Shown piece by piece: positions 7,985 to 15,000 of a stretch of DNA of 15,000 nt. Numbering within the stretch: the first letter of the stretch is position 1; the number at the start of each line of letters is the position of its first letter. The position numbers and the translations under genes were made by a program. The notes under the pieces are model-generated. The model was not told the origin of the DNA. It made no database searches and saw only the letters and a list, made by a program, of their open reading frames with translations. The DNA comes from Actinidia chinensis (taxonomy: Eukaryota > Streptophyta > Magnoliopsida > Ericales > Actinidiaceae), in NCBI GenBank assembly GCA_009663005.1, contig CM018909.1, positions 7,598,251-7,613,250 of the forward strand, read 5' to 3'.

Positions 7985-8867
7985 TCCAAGGACCTATACT
8001 GCACACACAGTATCCACTAGGTCCTTTAATAACCACCACTCTGTTATATCATTGGACCAAACATAGAATGTCACCTAATGAACATGCTGAATTAGAAAGA
8101 CAAGTAGTAGAATTGCTAAAAAAAGGACTAATCAAGGAGTTACTAAGTCCTTATGTTGTCTCAACCCTCCTAACTCCAAAAAAATATGGAACTTGGAGGA
8201 CGCATATTGATAATCCATAAACAATATAGTACCAGTTCCCAATTTTCCTTCTTGATGACATGTTTGATATGCTTTATGGTGCAAGTGTCTTTTCAAAAAT
8301 TGACCTTCGAAGTGGATACTATCATATTCGAATTAAACTGGTAGATGAATGGAAAATAGCCTTTAAAATGAAGAATGGTTGGTCATGCCATTTGGGCTTT
8401 CTAATGCCTCAAGTACTTTTATCAGAATGATGATTCAAGTTTTGAAGGAGTTTTATGGGAAAATATGTGATCGTTTACTTCAACGACATCTTAGTATATA
8501 GCCAAGTTCATCACTTGAAGCATTTAACAAATGTGTTTAAAGTCTTGCAGGACAACCAACTTTTCAGTAACCTAAAGAAATGTTCTTTTGTCACTAATCG
8601 GGTTGTGTTTCTAGGTTACATTGTTAGTGCAAATGGTATGCAAATAGATGAAGAGAAGGTAAAGGCCATTCTTGATTGGCTAACCTCGAGAAGTTTTACT
8701 AACGTGTGATGTTTTCATGGCTTGACTTCTTTTTATCGAAGGTTCGTCAGAAAATTCAACATCTTGTGCTCCATGATGGATGTTCTTGAAAGCAAAGAGT
8801 TTGGTGAGCTAACGAAGCCGAAAAGATTTCTAAACTTTTGAATAAGCTGTGGAACTCCGGTTCGATC
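7985..8867 (+). pseudogene. Reverse transcriptase of element X (degenerate)
   Basis: RT copies the element RNA into DNA. Legible blocks, in order: RMSPNEHAELERQVVELLKK (about 8067-8126), [44 protein letters not shown] (8251-8310), [20 protein letters not shown]. After a frameshift come [14 protein letters not shown] (8382-8423) and, in the next frame, [15 protein letters not shown] (8458-8502). Then LKKCSF, VVFLGYIVSANGMQIDEEKV, and after a stop at 8707 CFHGLTSFYRRFVRKFN. The catalytic FDD is FND (Asp to Asn, 8482-8484). Several stops and at least two frameshifts are present. The block is cut at 8867 by LTR D. FLGYIVSANG and HGLTSFYRRF suggest a CRM/Reina-like chromovirus. Confidence 0.9.
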
Positions 8868-10291
8868 TGTCACGCCCTTAAGAGTTTTTTATATAAAAAG
8901 ATAAACTAATAATTATTTAATAAATAATTAAAAAATAAAACTACAGCATGGTTCCACTAGATAACGAAATAATGTCTAAAATAGTATAGTTCCTGTTGAA
9001 TATAACAAAAATATCATAAAACTTCTAAACTTAAGGACCTCAATGGTCTATACCCATTATCCATCAAACAAGTGACATCCACAACAATGATAAATTTAAA
9101 GTAGCAGTCTAGGTATCTAAAGGATTAAATAAGTTTACAACCATATCGAAATAAGTAATCTATAATTACATTGCCAAAATAGAGGAAGGTACAGAAAAGT
9201 AAAATATAATTACCAACGAACTTCTGAAAAATAAAAAAGAATATACTCAATATTATATAACCAAATAGGACGTCATCATGTCGTAGACATCAAAATAACA
9301 AATCTTCCTCATGTCCTTTTTCTATCTCGAAATATTTTAATATGAATGAGTATATAATTTAGGTATAAAAAAATCTTTTACTACATTAAATACATACATG
9401 GTGGCCTATGTAAGTGTAATGATTCCTATTCATGCATGATGCCATTAAAATAATTAACACATTCAGTCAACACATCTGAATAATTTGGGTAAGTACTTAC
9501 TTCCTATTCCTTTTCCCTCGCCTGTCGCGATAGAAGTAAATTCTGCATTCTCCAATCAATATTGGAGGGGCCCGTATAACCCCATTTGGCCAAAGTTTTG
9601 GATTTTTTTGTAAGACACTTGGGCCACAAGCCCGAATATATATATTTTTCTCTACCCATTTCTCAGACCCCAATTTCTTTGTAAACAACATTTCTATCAT
9701 ATATAAAAATAACTAACCAAAAACCTCATAGTCAAATTTCTAAAATTCATGTAAATTGGGGCTTATCGCACAACATCACCCCAATAATCATATCGGAGCT
9801 TAACTACAATGCTCATTTAACAATCTAACTAACATATATGCCTCATTTAATATTTAATTAACAAGAAATTAATTCTTCATAATCTTACTCCAAAACCTAA
9901 CAAAAAAAATACATACTTTAAAGTTTTTAATTAATATGAGTACCAGATATAAACTATGTTTATCTAACAAATAGACATTTAAATGGTAAAAAAATTCTAT
10001 CAATGAGAATGAAACACCTAGATTTGGCAATATGCTCCAAATATGGCTTTCCATTTTGATTTTTGAGAAGAGATAAAACAATCACACACAACATCTTGGT
10101 AATCTCCAAAAGTGACCAAAAGTTGTGATTGATAACAAAAAAAATTGAACATGGAAGAAGCTATGTGCTCCGCACACTAAGAAGAAGCCGAGAGAAGGAA
10201 GAAAGGATACGGAGAGGAAGAAAGGAAAAGTAATCTGGTTTAGGTCAGAAGTCATATAATAATAATAAAAAAAATTACATGAATTGTCATA
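8868..10291 (-). mobile_element. Solo LTR 'D', minus strand, inserted in X pol
   Basis: On the minus strand it starts TATGACAATTCATGTAA (10291) and ends AAGGGCGTGACA (8868). The start matches the LTR after the polypurine tract of element F (TGTGACGATTCAGGTAA, 11179), which fixes the orientation. Flanks are the two halves of the X RT/RNase H linker (codons for P-V and A-L-F-N-F), so the insertion is unambiguous. Flanking pentamers CGATC and CTAGC agree at only 3 of 5 positions, an eroded duplication at best. Inside, on the minus strand, a purine-rich piece followed by GTAAGTAC (9493-9500) is donor-like. Small open frames within are not gene-like. Confidence 0.75.
9495..9500 (-). promoter_or_regulatory. 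Splice-donor-like site in LTR D
   Basis: On the minus strand the sequence reads GGAATAGGAA/GTAAGTAC, following a short purine-rich run. GTAAGTA is a near-consensus plant 5' splice site. Its placement after a purine-rich leader parallels LTRs A, C and Y, although D is a different LTR family. Confidence 0.3.
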
Positions 10292-10495
10292 CTAGCACTG
10301 TTTAACTTTTCAAAAACTTTCCAAGTTGAATGTGATGCGTCGAATGTGAGTATAGGTGCTGTTTTGATGCAAGAAGGAAGGCCAATTGCTTATTTCAGTG
10401 AAAAATTAAGTGATGCCAAGAAGAAGTATTTGACCTATGACAAGGAGTTTTTTTTAATTTGAAAATATTTTTTATGCAAGTTTTGTTCTTACTTG
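10292..10495 (+). pseudogene. RNase H fragment of element X
   Basis: RNase H degrades the RNA strand of the RNA:DNA hybrid during reverse transcription. From 10295 one frame reads A-L-F-N-F-S-K-T-F-Q, then VECDASNVSIGAVLMQEGRP, then IAYFSEKLSDAKKKYLTYDK and EFF to about 10455, followed by a stop. The catalytic first Asp of the CDAS block is retained. Beyond the stop, a weak HYF/LFL-like remnant is visible to about 10495, after which similarity stops. It continues the reverse transcriptase at 7985-8867 across LTR D. This is the best-preserved coding stretch in the window. The remainder of RNase H and all of the X integrase are missing. Confidence 0.9.
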
Positions 10496-10636
10496 GAGTG
10501 ATTGAGTCCTCCTAGAATCAAGCATGTTGTTTGATAGCATCGAGTGATATTCGTGATTAGTAGCGTCGAGTGGCATCTGCTACCCAGTTGATTAAGTTGA
10601 GACAGAGAGATGGTTGATAAATAATTGGTTATATAT
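10496..10636. other. Unassigned spacer between X RNase H and LTR E
   Basis: About 140 bases with no recognisable coding block. It contains a short repeated phrase, ATCGAGTGATATTCGTGATTA and then GTCGAGTGGCATCTGCTAC (about 10538-10579). It may be scrambled X sequence or part of the LTR of F; I cannot decide. Confidence 0.3.
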
Positions 10637-11179
10637 TATCACAACAACGTTCAAACTGAAAAACGAGAATGACTAAATCAAAATGACCTTAATTGTACAT
10701 ATTTTAACTAATCAATTGTCTATTATATGTCTCGATTCAATCGTAATTGCCTCTCATAACAATGGACCTATTGATCTAGTATAAGTCTCTTCAAGCGAAT
10801 GTTTACACAAGTAATCGAATCCATAATCAATTAAAATTGAATGTTCACACAAGTAATCAAATCAACAATCGATTATCCTAAATATAAGTCGATATTCAAT
10901 TGTATAGTCGAATATTTTCAACAATATAATGAAATACATAATCAATTGTTATTTATTTTTCTCAATCTACTTTTTCAAAATGATCGATCATATCATCGAT
11001 TCACGCTATAGAGTTTATATAAGGATAATTACACAAGTAACCCATAGAGTTTATAGTCAATATCTTAATTAACCTTATAAACTTTAGTATTTCAAATTTC
11101 ATCCACACCCAATTTAAGATATAAATAACTAATTATATAAATAATATTAATAAAAAAAAAATTTACCTGAATCGTCACA
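10637..11179 (-). mobile_element. 3' LTR 'E' of minus-strand element F (right end firm, left end uncertain)
   Basis: On the minus strand the LTR starts TGTGACGATTCAGGTAA at 11179, directly after a purine tract and the end of pol, as expected for a 3' LTR. The first 45-60 bases resemble the start of LTR D; beyond that they diverge. The far end is guessed at TATCAC (10637), which could be a decayed TGTCAC, giving about 540 bases. It is AT-rich with recurring TAATCAATTG/ACAATCGATTA motifs and a 42-base-period direct repeat at 10797-10876. No genes. Confidence 0.5.
10797..10876. repeat. Two direct repeats, period 42 bp
   Basis: GAATGTTTACACAAGTAATC (10797) and GAATGTTCACACAAGTAATC (10839) begin two units about 37 bases long. 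They continue with (G/A)AATC(C/A)A(T/C)AATC(A/G)ATTA and are separated by 4-5 bases. They lie within LTR E and are probably a local duplication in U3. Confidence 0.7.
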
Positions 11180-11190
11180 TTCTCCCCATC
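11180..11190 (-). other. Polypurine tract of element F
   Basis: On the minus strand GATGGGGAGAA directly precedes TGTGACGATTC, the LTR E start. Purine tracts here prime plus-strand DNA synthesis. It overlaps the end of the pol reading frame (…ANFGDEIFF-stop-WGEC), an arrangement familiar from plant chromoviruses. Confidence 0.65.
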
Positions 11191-12124
11191 AAAAGAAAAT
11201 TTCATCTCCGAAATTCGCCTAAGATCAACTCCGAAATAACTCTGGGTAGTTCGCTCGAACTTCATCCTCCTTCTCCCAAATAGCTTCATCACTCCCGTGA
11301 TGAGTCCACAATACCTTAACCATGGGAATAGACCTCCCCCCTCAAGACATGCTCAAGAGTATCAAGAATATGGATCTATCTCTCAGGTATGACCCACATC
11401 GCCTCTAGCTCAAGGTCTCTCCATTCCAATACAGGGAAGGATCAGTTCGTATTTCCGCAACATTGAAATGTGAAAACATCATGCACTCGGACATGAGGCG
11501 GAATGCTAAAACAAATACGCAACCTCTCTTAATTTTGCCAATGATGTTGAATGGCCAAGATACGTGGTGACAAACTTTTCTCCTCGATCGAATCTCTTCA
11601 AGCCGCGACTGGAGTACCTTAGAAAAAATATGCCCGACCCTCAAATGATAAAGGTCTCCTCTCTTGTTTGCATAACTCTTTCGTTGACTTTGTGCCGTAA
11701 CAACTTTGTTGAATGTTATTGATCTTCTCAATGTATCTCGCATCATATCTGGTCTATCAAGATACCCACCTACCTTGGGCCAACACACTGGCCGACCTAT
11801 TATGGTCTACCATACAAAAGTCCTAAATGGTGTCATCTGATGCTAGATTAATAAGCTCTTGTTGTATGCAAAAACTCAACAAGTGGCAAATGATCTCCAA
11901 TTCTTCTTTGAAGTCCATCCCAAATAGCTCAAAACATGGTCTTCCAAGATTTGAATAGTTTTCTCTGATGACCATTGTCTGTGGAGGGAATGCCAAGTGC
12001 CAGCTTGCAAGGCTTTCCAAATCGAGCAGTTAAACCTCGATCTTGATCTGAGATAATAGACATTGGGGACACCATGAAGATCGAACAATATCCCGAAATC
12101 GGTGCCGCTAGGCGAGAAAAGGAA
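11191..12124 (-). pseudogene. Integrase of element F (degenerate, N-terminus deleted)
   Basis: Integrase inserts the DNA copy into the genome. On the minus strand from about 12080: LHGVPMSIISDQDRGLTARF, which holds the second catalytic Asp; then SSEKTIQILEDH in another frame, which holds the catalytic Glu; then HLPLVEFLHTT and LYGRP. C-terminal pieces at 11405-11770 follow: RPDMMRDT, TAQSQRKSYANKRGDLYHLR, VGHIFSKVL, WPFNIIGKI, HISMLRKYE. The end reads RSIPMVKVLWTHHGSDEAIW, EKEDEVRANYPELF (about 11230-11335). Many stops and frameshifts. The zinc-binding region and first catalytic Asp are absent: the sequence passes directly into RT across LTR B. This C-terminus fits Tekay/Del-type elements. 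Confidence 0.88.
12120..12124. repeat. Target-site duplication of LTR B, left copy (AGGAA)
   Basis: AGGAA directly before LTR B pairs with AGAAA at 14142-14146 after its end. Four of five bases match, and the single G/A difference is a transition. Confidence 0.55.
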
Positions 12125-12383
12125 AGTAATACCCCGAATACGTATAAACCGTTAATGAGGTTAAATTATGGGACCGCCTAATGTTAGTTTATGAAGCCAC
12201 TATCCTTTATAGAATGGAAATAAAGCCAATTTCGAGTTAAGTTTCAAAAAACTCTCAATAGTGTTCGAACGACAGGAATTTCGTTCGAACGGTTGAGTTC
12301 AAACGATTCAGCAAGGGTTCGAACGGTAATTGCAGGAAATGAAAAAACAAAAGGGGAAAAATATGAAATCAGAAAGAGACGCA

Positions 12384-12406
12384 CCACATGGGATAATTTT
12401 CCATAT
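12384..12406. promoter_or_regulatory. Promoter-proximal inverted repeat of LTR B (decayed)
   Basis: The left arm CACATGGGA is intact; the right arm TTCCATATT is a mutated form of TCCCATGTG. The position relative to the leader equals that in LTR A. Persistence of the left arm in A and B, and of a variant in C, suggests it was a functional U3 element of the family. Confidence 0.45.
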
Positions 12407-12473
12407 TAGTCAATACACCCACACTCTCACTTCACTTTACCAAATCCAAACACACTCTCACACACCTACAGAC

Positions 12474-12540
12474 AGAAGAGAGAGAGAGAAAGAAGAGAAG
12501 AAAGGAGAAAAGAAGAAGAAGAGAAAGGAAGAAGAAAGGG
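12474..12540 (+). repeat. Purine-rich leader tract of LTR B
   Basis: Almost pure A/G, rich in GAGA and GAAGAA, preceded by CA-rich sequence as in LTR A. It is interpreted as the 5' end of the element transcript. A basic open frame through it is due to composition. Confidence 0.55.
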
Positions 12541-14021
12541 GGAGTTTGGGAAGCTCATTCAAGCTAAAAAGGATCTAGAACGAATAGGTATAAACTCAAA
12601 ACTTGTATACATGTGTATGTATAGTTTAGAGTTTTGAAGTTAAAATCTTAGATCTTAGCATGTTAGAGTTAATGTAAGACTTGAATCTGAGCATTGTAGT
12701 TCTTTTGAGTTGTATTGGTATCTGGAAAGACTAGAGAGATTTATTAAAGTGGTTTGAAAAGTTTGGGAGAAGATTGTTTGGAATTTCGGAGTACGTTATA
12801 AAAGAGTTCGAACGGTTGTTCATGTAGTTCGAACGTTGTGTTTGAACGCCTATGAAGAGTCAAACATTTTGTTCGAACTCATGGGAGAAAGAATTCGAAA
12901 TTTGTGTTCGAATGCATGGGAAGAATTACGAACGTTTGCGTTTGAACATTTTTCAGAATGGTTCGATGGGATCCTGTGGCTTGAATAAGAAGTAACTATA
13001 TTTGCCACCATCTTAGAGTTGTCCTAGTGCAAAAAGAAGCATAAATGGTGGGCCTTGGGTAAATAGGAGTCAAATGTAATTCTTAAATTTTATTGCAAAG
13101 GATTAGCTAGTCATAGTATTGATAAATTATTCTTATGTGTAGGAATACGACGTGCTAGGCCAGCCAAAGAGAATCGAGATGAGTAATAGGATGAACATGA
13201 ACAAAATTAACGTATTTTTGAAATATTTTCAATACATATTATTGGATATTTCAAGGGTTGTCATGTTTTCAATGCATTAAACTTATGTTACAATAAAAAT
13301 GCCATCATGTCCTCAATGTATGATATGCGATCATGACGAAAGAAAACTCATGGAGTTATTTTCAGGTAAACTGAATATGTCAAAAATATGCATGCGTACG
13401 TCGGGGTCCCCCTGTGGGGGAACTTATTAACTAATTGATCTCAGAAGGTAATGAGGGCGTGAAATAAATCATTTAAAGGGATACTCTCGGCCTAAAGGCA
13501 GCACCCACCCTATATGGTCTCATGTTATGTTTAATCTGAGCGTTACGTGTCATGACATGTTATGTTATGTTTATGGAAAACAAATGCTGCCATGTTTATT
13601 GCAAGATCAAGTTATGAACTAATGTTTCAAGAAAGTTAGGTTATGCTCACTGTTTCACACATATGAGTATGTATGTATGAAATGAAAGTAAGCCACGATT
13701 TTTACGTGCATGATCTGTTGGTATTCACTAAGTTTTAGATTATGTTTGAAAAACCTTTGTTAGGAAGCCAATCGAGGAGCTTTAAGAAGAAAAATACCGC
13801 TTTGCAAAAATCTAGTTTTGTGGGCCCCAGGGGCGTATGTAGTTATGACGATTAGAATAGACCCTACGGTAGGAATTATATTGGCCAAGATATGTATGTA
13901 TGTTAAAATTGACCTTATTATGTATGTAAAATTTAAATACTTAGACACAACTCTGTATATATTGTGTATATGTCACCCTTTTATATTTTTAGTTATTATG
14001 ATATTTTCGCGAAAAATTTAC

Positions 14022-14055
<34 letters not shown>

Positions 14056-14091
14056 CTTACGAAGGTAAGTCGGCCTTGGCAGGCAACCCGT

Positions 14092-14133
<42 letters not shown>

Positions 14134-14141
14134 GCGTGGCA

Positions 14142-14146
14142 AGAAA
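14142..14146. repeat. Target-site duplication of LTR B, right copy (AGAAA)
   Basis: Pairs with AGGAA at 12120-12124. It continues into F reverse transcriptase on the minus strand. Confidence 0.55.
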
Positions 14147-15000
14147 AATCCTTCACAAAACAACGATAATAATCAGCTAACCTAAGGAAAATCTGAATCT
14201 CAAACACACTCCTAGGCCGCTGCCAACTCATTAATGCCTCAACCTTTTTTGGGTCCACAAACACATTTCCTAAAACCTGTCCCAAAATTTTTACCTCATG
14301 TGAGCCAAAGTTCACACTTCTCAAACTTGGCGTATTAACTGATGCTCTCTTAAAAGTTTGTAAAAATTATCCTAAGATGATTCTGATGTCTTTCTTTAGA
14401 TGGGATGGAGGTAAACCAAAATATCATTCATAAAGACAACTACAAATCTATCCAAGTAAACCCAAACAATCTAGTTCATTATGTCCATGAATGTGGCTGG
14501 AGTATTAGTCAAACCAAACGGTATCACTATAAACTTATAATGCCCGTATTGAGTGCGAAAAGTAGTCTTCAGTATATTTTCCTTCTTCACCCTCACCTGA
14601 TAGTATTCTGACCTCAAGTTAATCTTGGAGAAACATACCAAACCTTTTAACTGGTCAAATAGATCATCAATTCGGGGCATAGGATATTTATTCTTCACTG
14701 TGACTCTATTCAACTTTCGATAATCTATACAAAGTCGTAGTGACCCATCTTCTTATGAGCGAATAAAGGATGAGACCCTCCCTGCCCCCCTCTTCCCGAT
14801 CCCCACAATGAAAAGTACTATAGGAACGGATAAATCCCTTATTTTTGACAAATCTTGTAATTGGATCTTTTAGCTCTCGCAAACTCAGGTGGAGCAAACC
14901 GATATGGTGGACATAGAAATAGGTGTGGTTGCTAGAAAGCAACTCGATAGAGGAATTATACCTCTCTTTCGGGTGGTAAACCATATAAATCTTCCTCCAG
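14142..15000 (-). pseudogene. Reverse transcriptase of element F (degenerate, runs off the window)
   Basis: On the minus strand from 15000: EEDLYGLPPEREV, then PPYRFAPPE, then [20 protein letters not shown] (about 14650-14710). Next are [50 protein letters not shown], then after a stop DRFVVVFMNDILVY (14411-14452). After frameshifts come KILGQVLGNVFVDPKKVEAL, MSWQRPRSVFEIQIFLRLAD and YYRCFVKDFS, ending at the LTR B junction. The catalytic Asp-Asp pair is Asn-Asp (14426-14428). Multiple stops and frameshifts. The motif set fits Tekay/Del-type chromoviruses. The protease and gag of F would lie to the right of the window. Confidence 0.9.

Larger units (their letters stand above)
12125..14141 (+). 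mobile_element. Solo LTR 'B' (A/B/C family), about 2.02 kb, inserted in F pol
   Basis: Start: AGTAATACCCCGAATACG (TG start decayed to AG). End: GGGGCGTGGCA (GTGACA decayed). Flanking AGGAA/AGAAA is a near-perfect duplication, and both flanks are F pol, so this is a solo LTR. It is collinear with LTR A: U3 palindromes (12261-12327), CACATGGGA inverted-repeat half (12384), CA-rich then AG-rich leader (12474-12540), GTATAA at 12588, second palindrome cluster (12802-12960), one subrepeat block (13447-13536), AGGAAGCCAATC (13761) and a closely matching 3' end. It is 1.26 kb shorter than A. Confidence 0.85.

Noticed and set aside
9497..10081. Two short minus-strand open frames inside LTR D
   Set aside because: No family resemblance; they lie within the LTR and one ends at the donor-like site. 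Consistent with chance in AT-rich DNA.
8868..10291. Plus-strand orientation for LTR D (it begins TGTCACGCCC, a common LTR start)
   Set aside because: The other end matches the LTR start that follows the polypurine tract of F, which favours the minus orientation. The near-palindromic LTR termini made this ambiguous at first.
13760..14036. Open frames on both strands near the end of LTR B
   Set aside because: They fall in the conserved 3' third of the LTR, but the matching region of LTR A does not keep the frames open.
1..15000. CRISPR array, bacterial operon, defence island or other new coding system
   Set aside because: No regular spacer-repeat pattern, no ribosome-binding sites and no long intact frames. 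All legible protein similarity is to Ty3/gypsy gag and pol.

Overview
The window looks like a piece of intergenic heterochromatin from a plant, most likely a flowering plant. Everything I can identify is Ty3/gypsy (Metaviridae) LTR-retrotransposon debris. I see no host gene, no structural RNA gene, no CRISPR and no bacterial-type feature. The pol and gag fragments are of plant chromovirus type. All are broken by stops, frameshifts and deletions, and the base composition is AT-rich with decayed CpG sites.

Layout, left to right, with working names. (1) 1-577 and 3852-4469 are two halves of one minus-strand LTR, 'C', split by an insertion. (2) 578-3851 is a plus-strand solo LTR, 'A', about 3.27 kb, of the same family. 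It sits inside C's purine-rich leader and is flanked by a perfect 5-bp duplication, TCTTC. (3) 4470-4941 is a degenerate gag fragment of a plus-strand element 'X', into which C inserted. (4) About 4942-7185 is a plus-strand 5' LTR of element 'Y' (TATA box at 5776, three 77-79 bp tandem units at 6432-6664), followed by a tRNA-Met-type primer site at 7190 and a broken gag (7414-7960). (5) 7985-8867 is X reverse transcriptase. (6) 8868-10291 is a minus-strand solo LTR, 'D', that cuts X between RT and RNase H. (7) 10292-10495 is X RNase H, ending abruptly. (8) 10496-10636 is unassigned. (9) About 10637-11179 is the 3' LTR ('E') of a minus-strand element 'F', with its polypurine tract at 11180-11190. 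(10) 11191-12124 is the integrase of F. (11) 12125-14141 is a plus-strand solo LTR, 'B', of the A/C family, inserted into F. (12) 14142-15000 is the reverse transcriptase of F, running off the window.

Inferred history: X and F are the oldest layers. C entered X gag and A later entered C. Y entered X, and one deletion then probably removed Y pol and 3' LTR together with X protease and early RT, since Y gag now abuts X RT. D entered X between RT and RNase H. F lost its RNase H and integrase N-terminus before B landed exactly on that deletion junction. A, B and D are solo LTRs, so LTR-LTR recombination has been frequent here.

The most interesting structure is non-coding. The A/B/C LTR family shares a promoter-proximal inverted repeat, a TATA-like site, a CA-then-AG-rich leader, a 5' splice-donor-like GTAAG, two clusters of a 14-bp palindrome (AGCGTTCGAACGCT and decayed forms), and a variable-copy internal subrepeat. 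The donor-like site after a leader also occurs in the unrelated LTRs Y and D. No new coding system was found.
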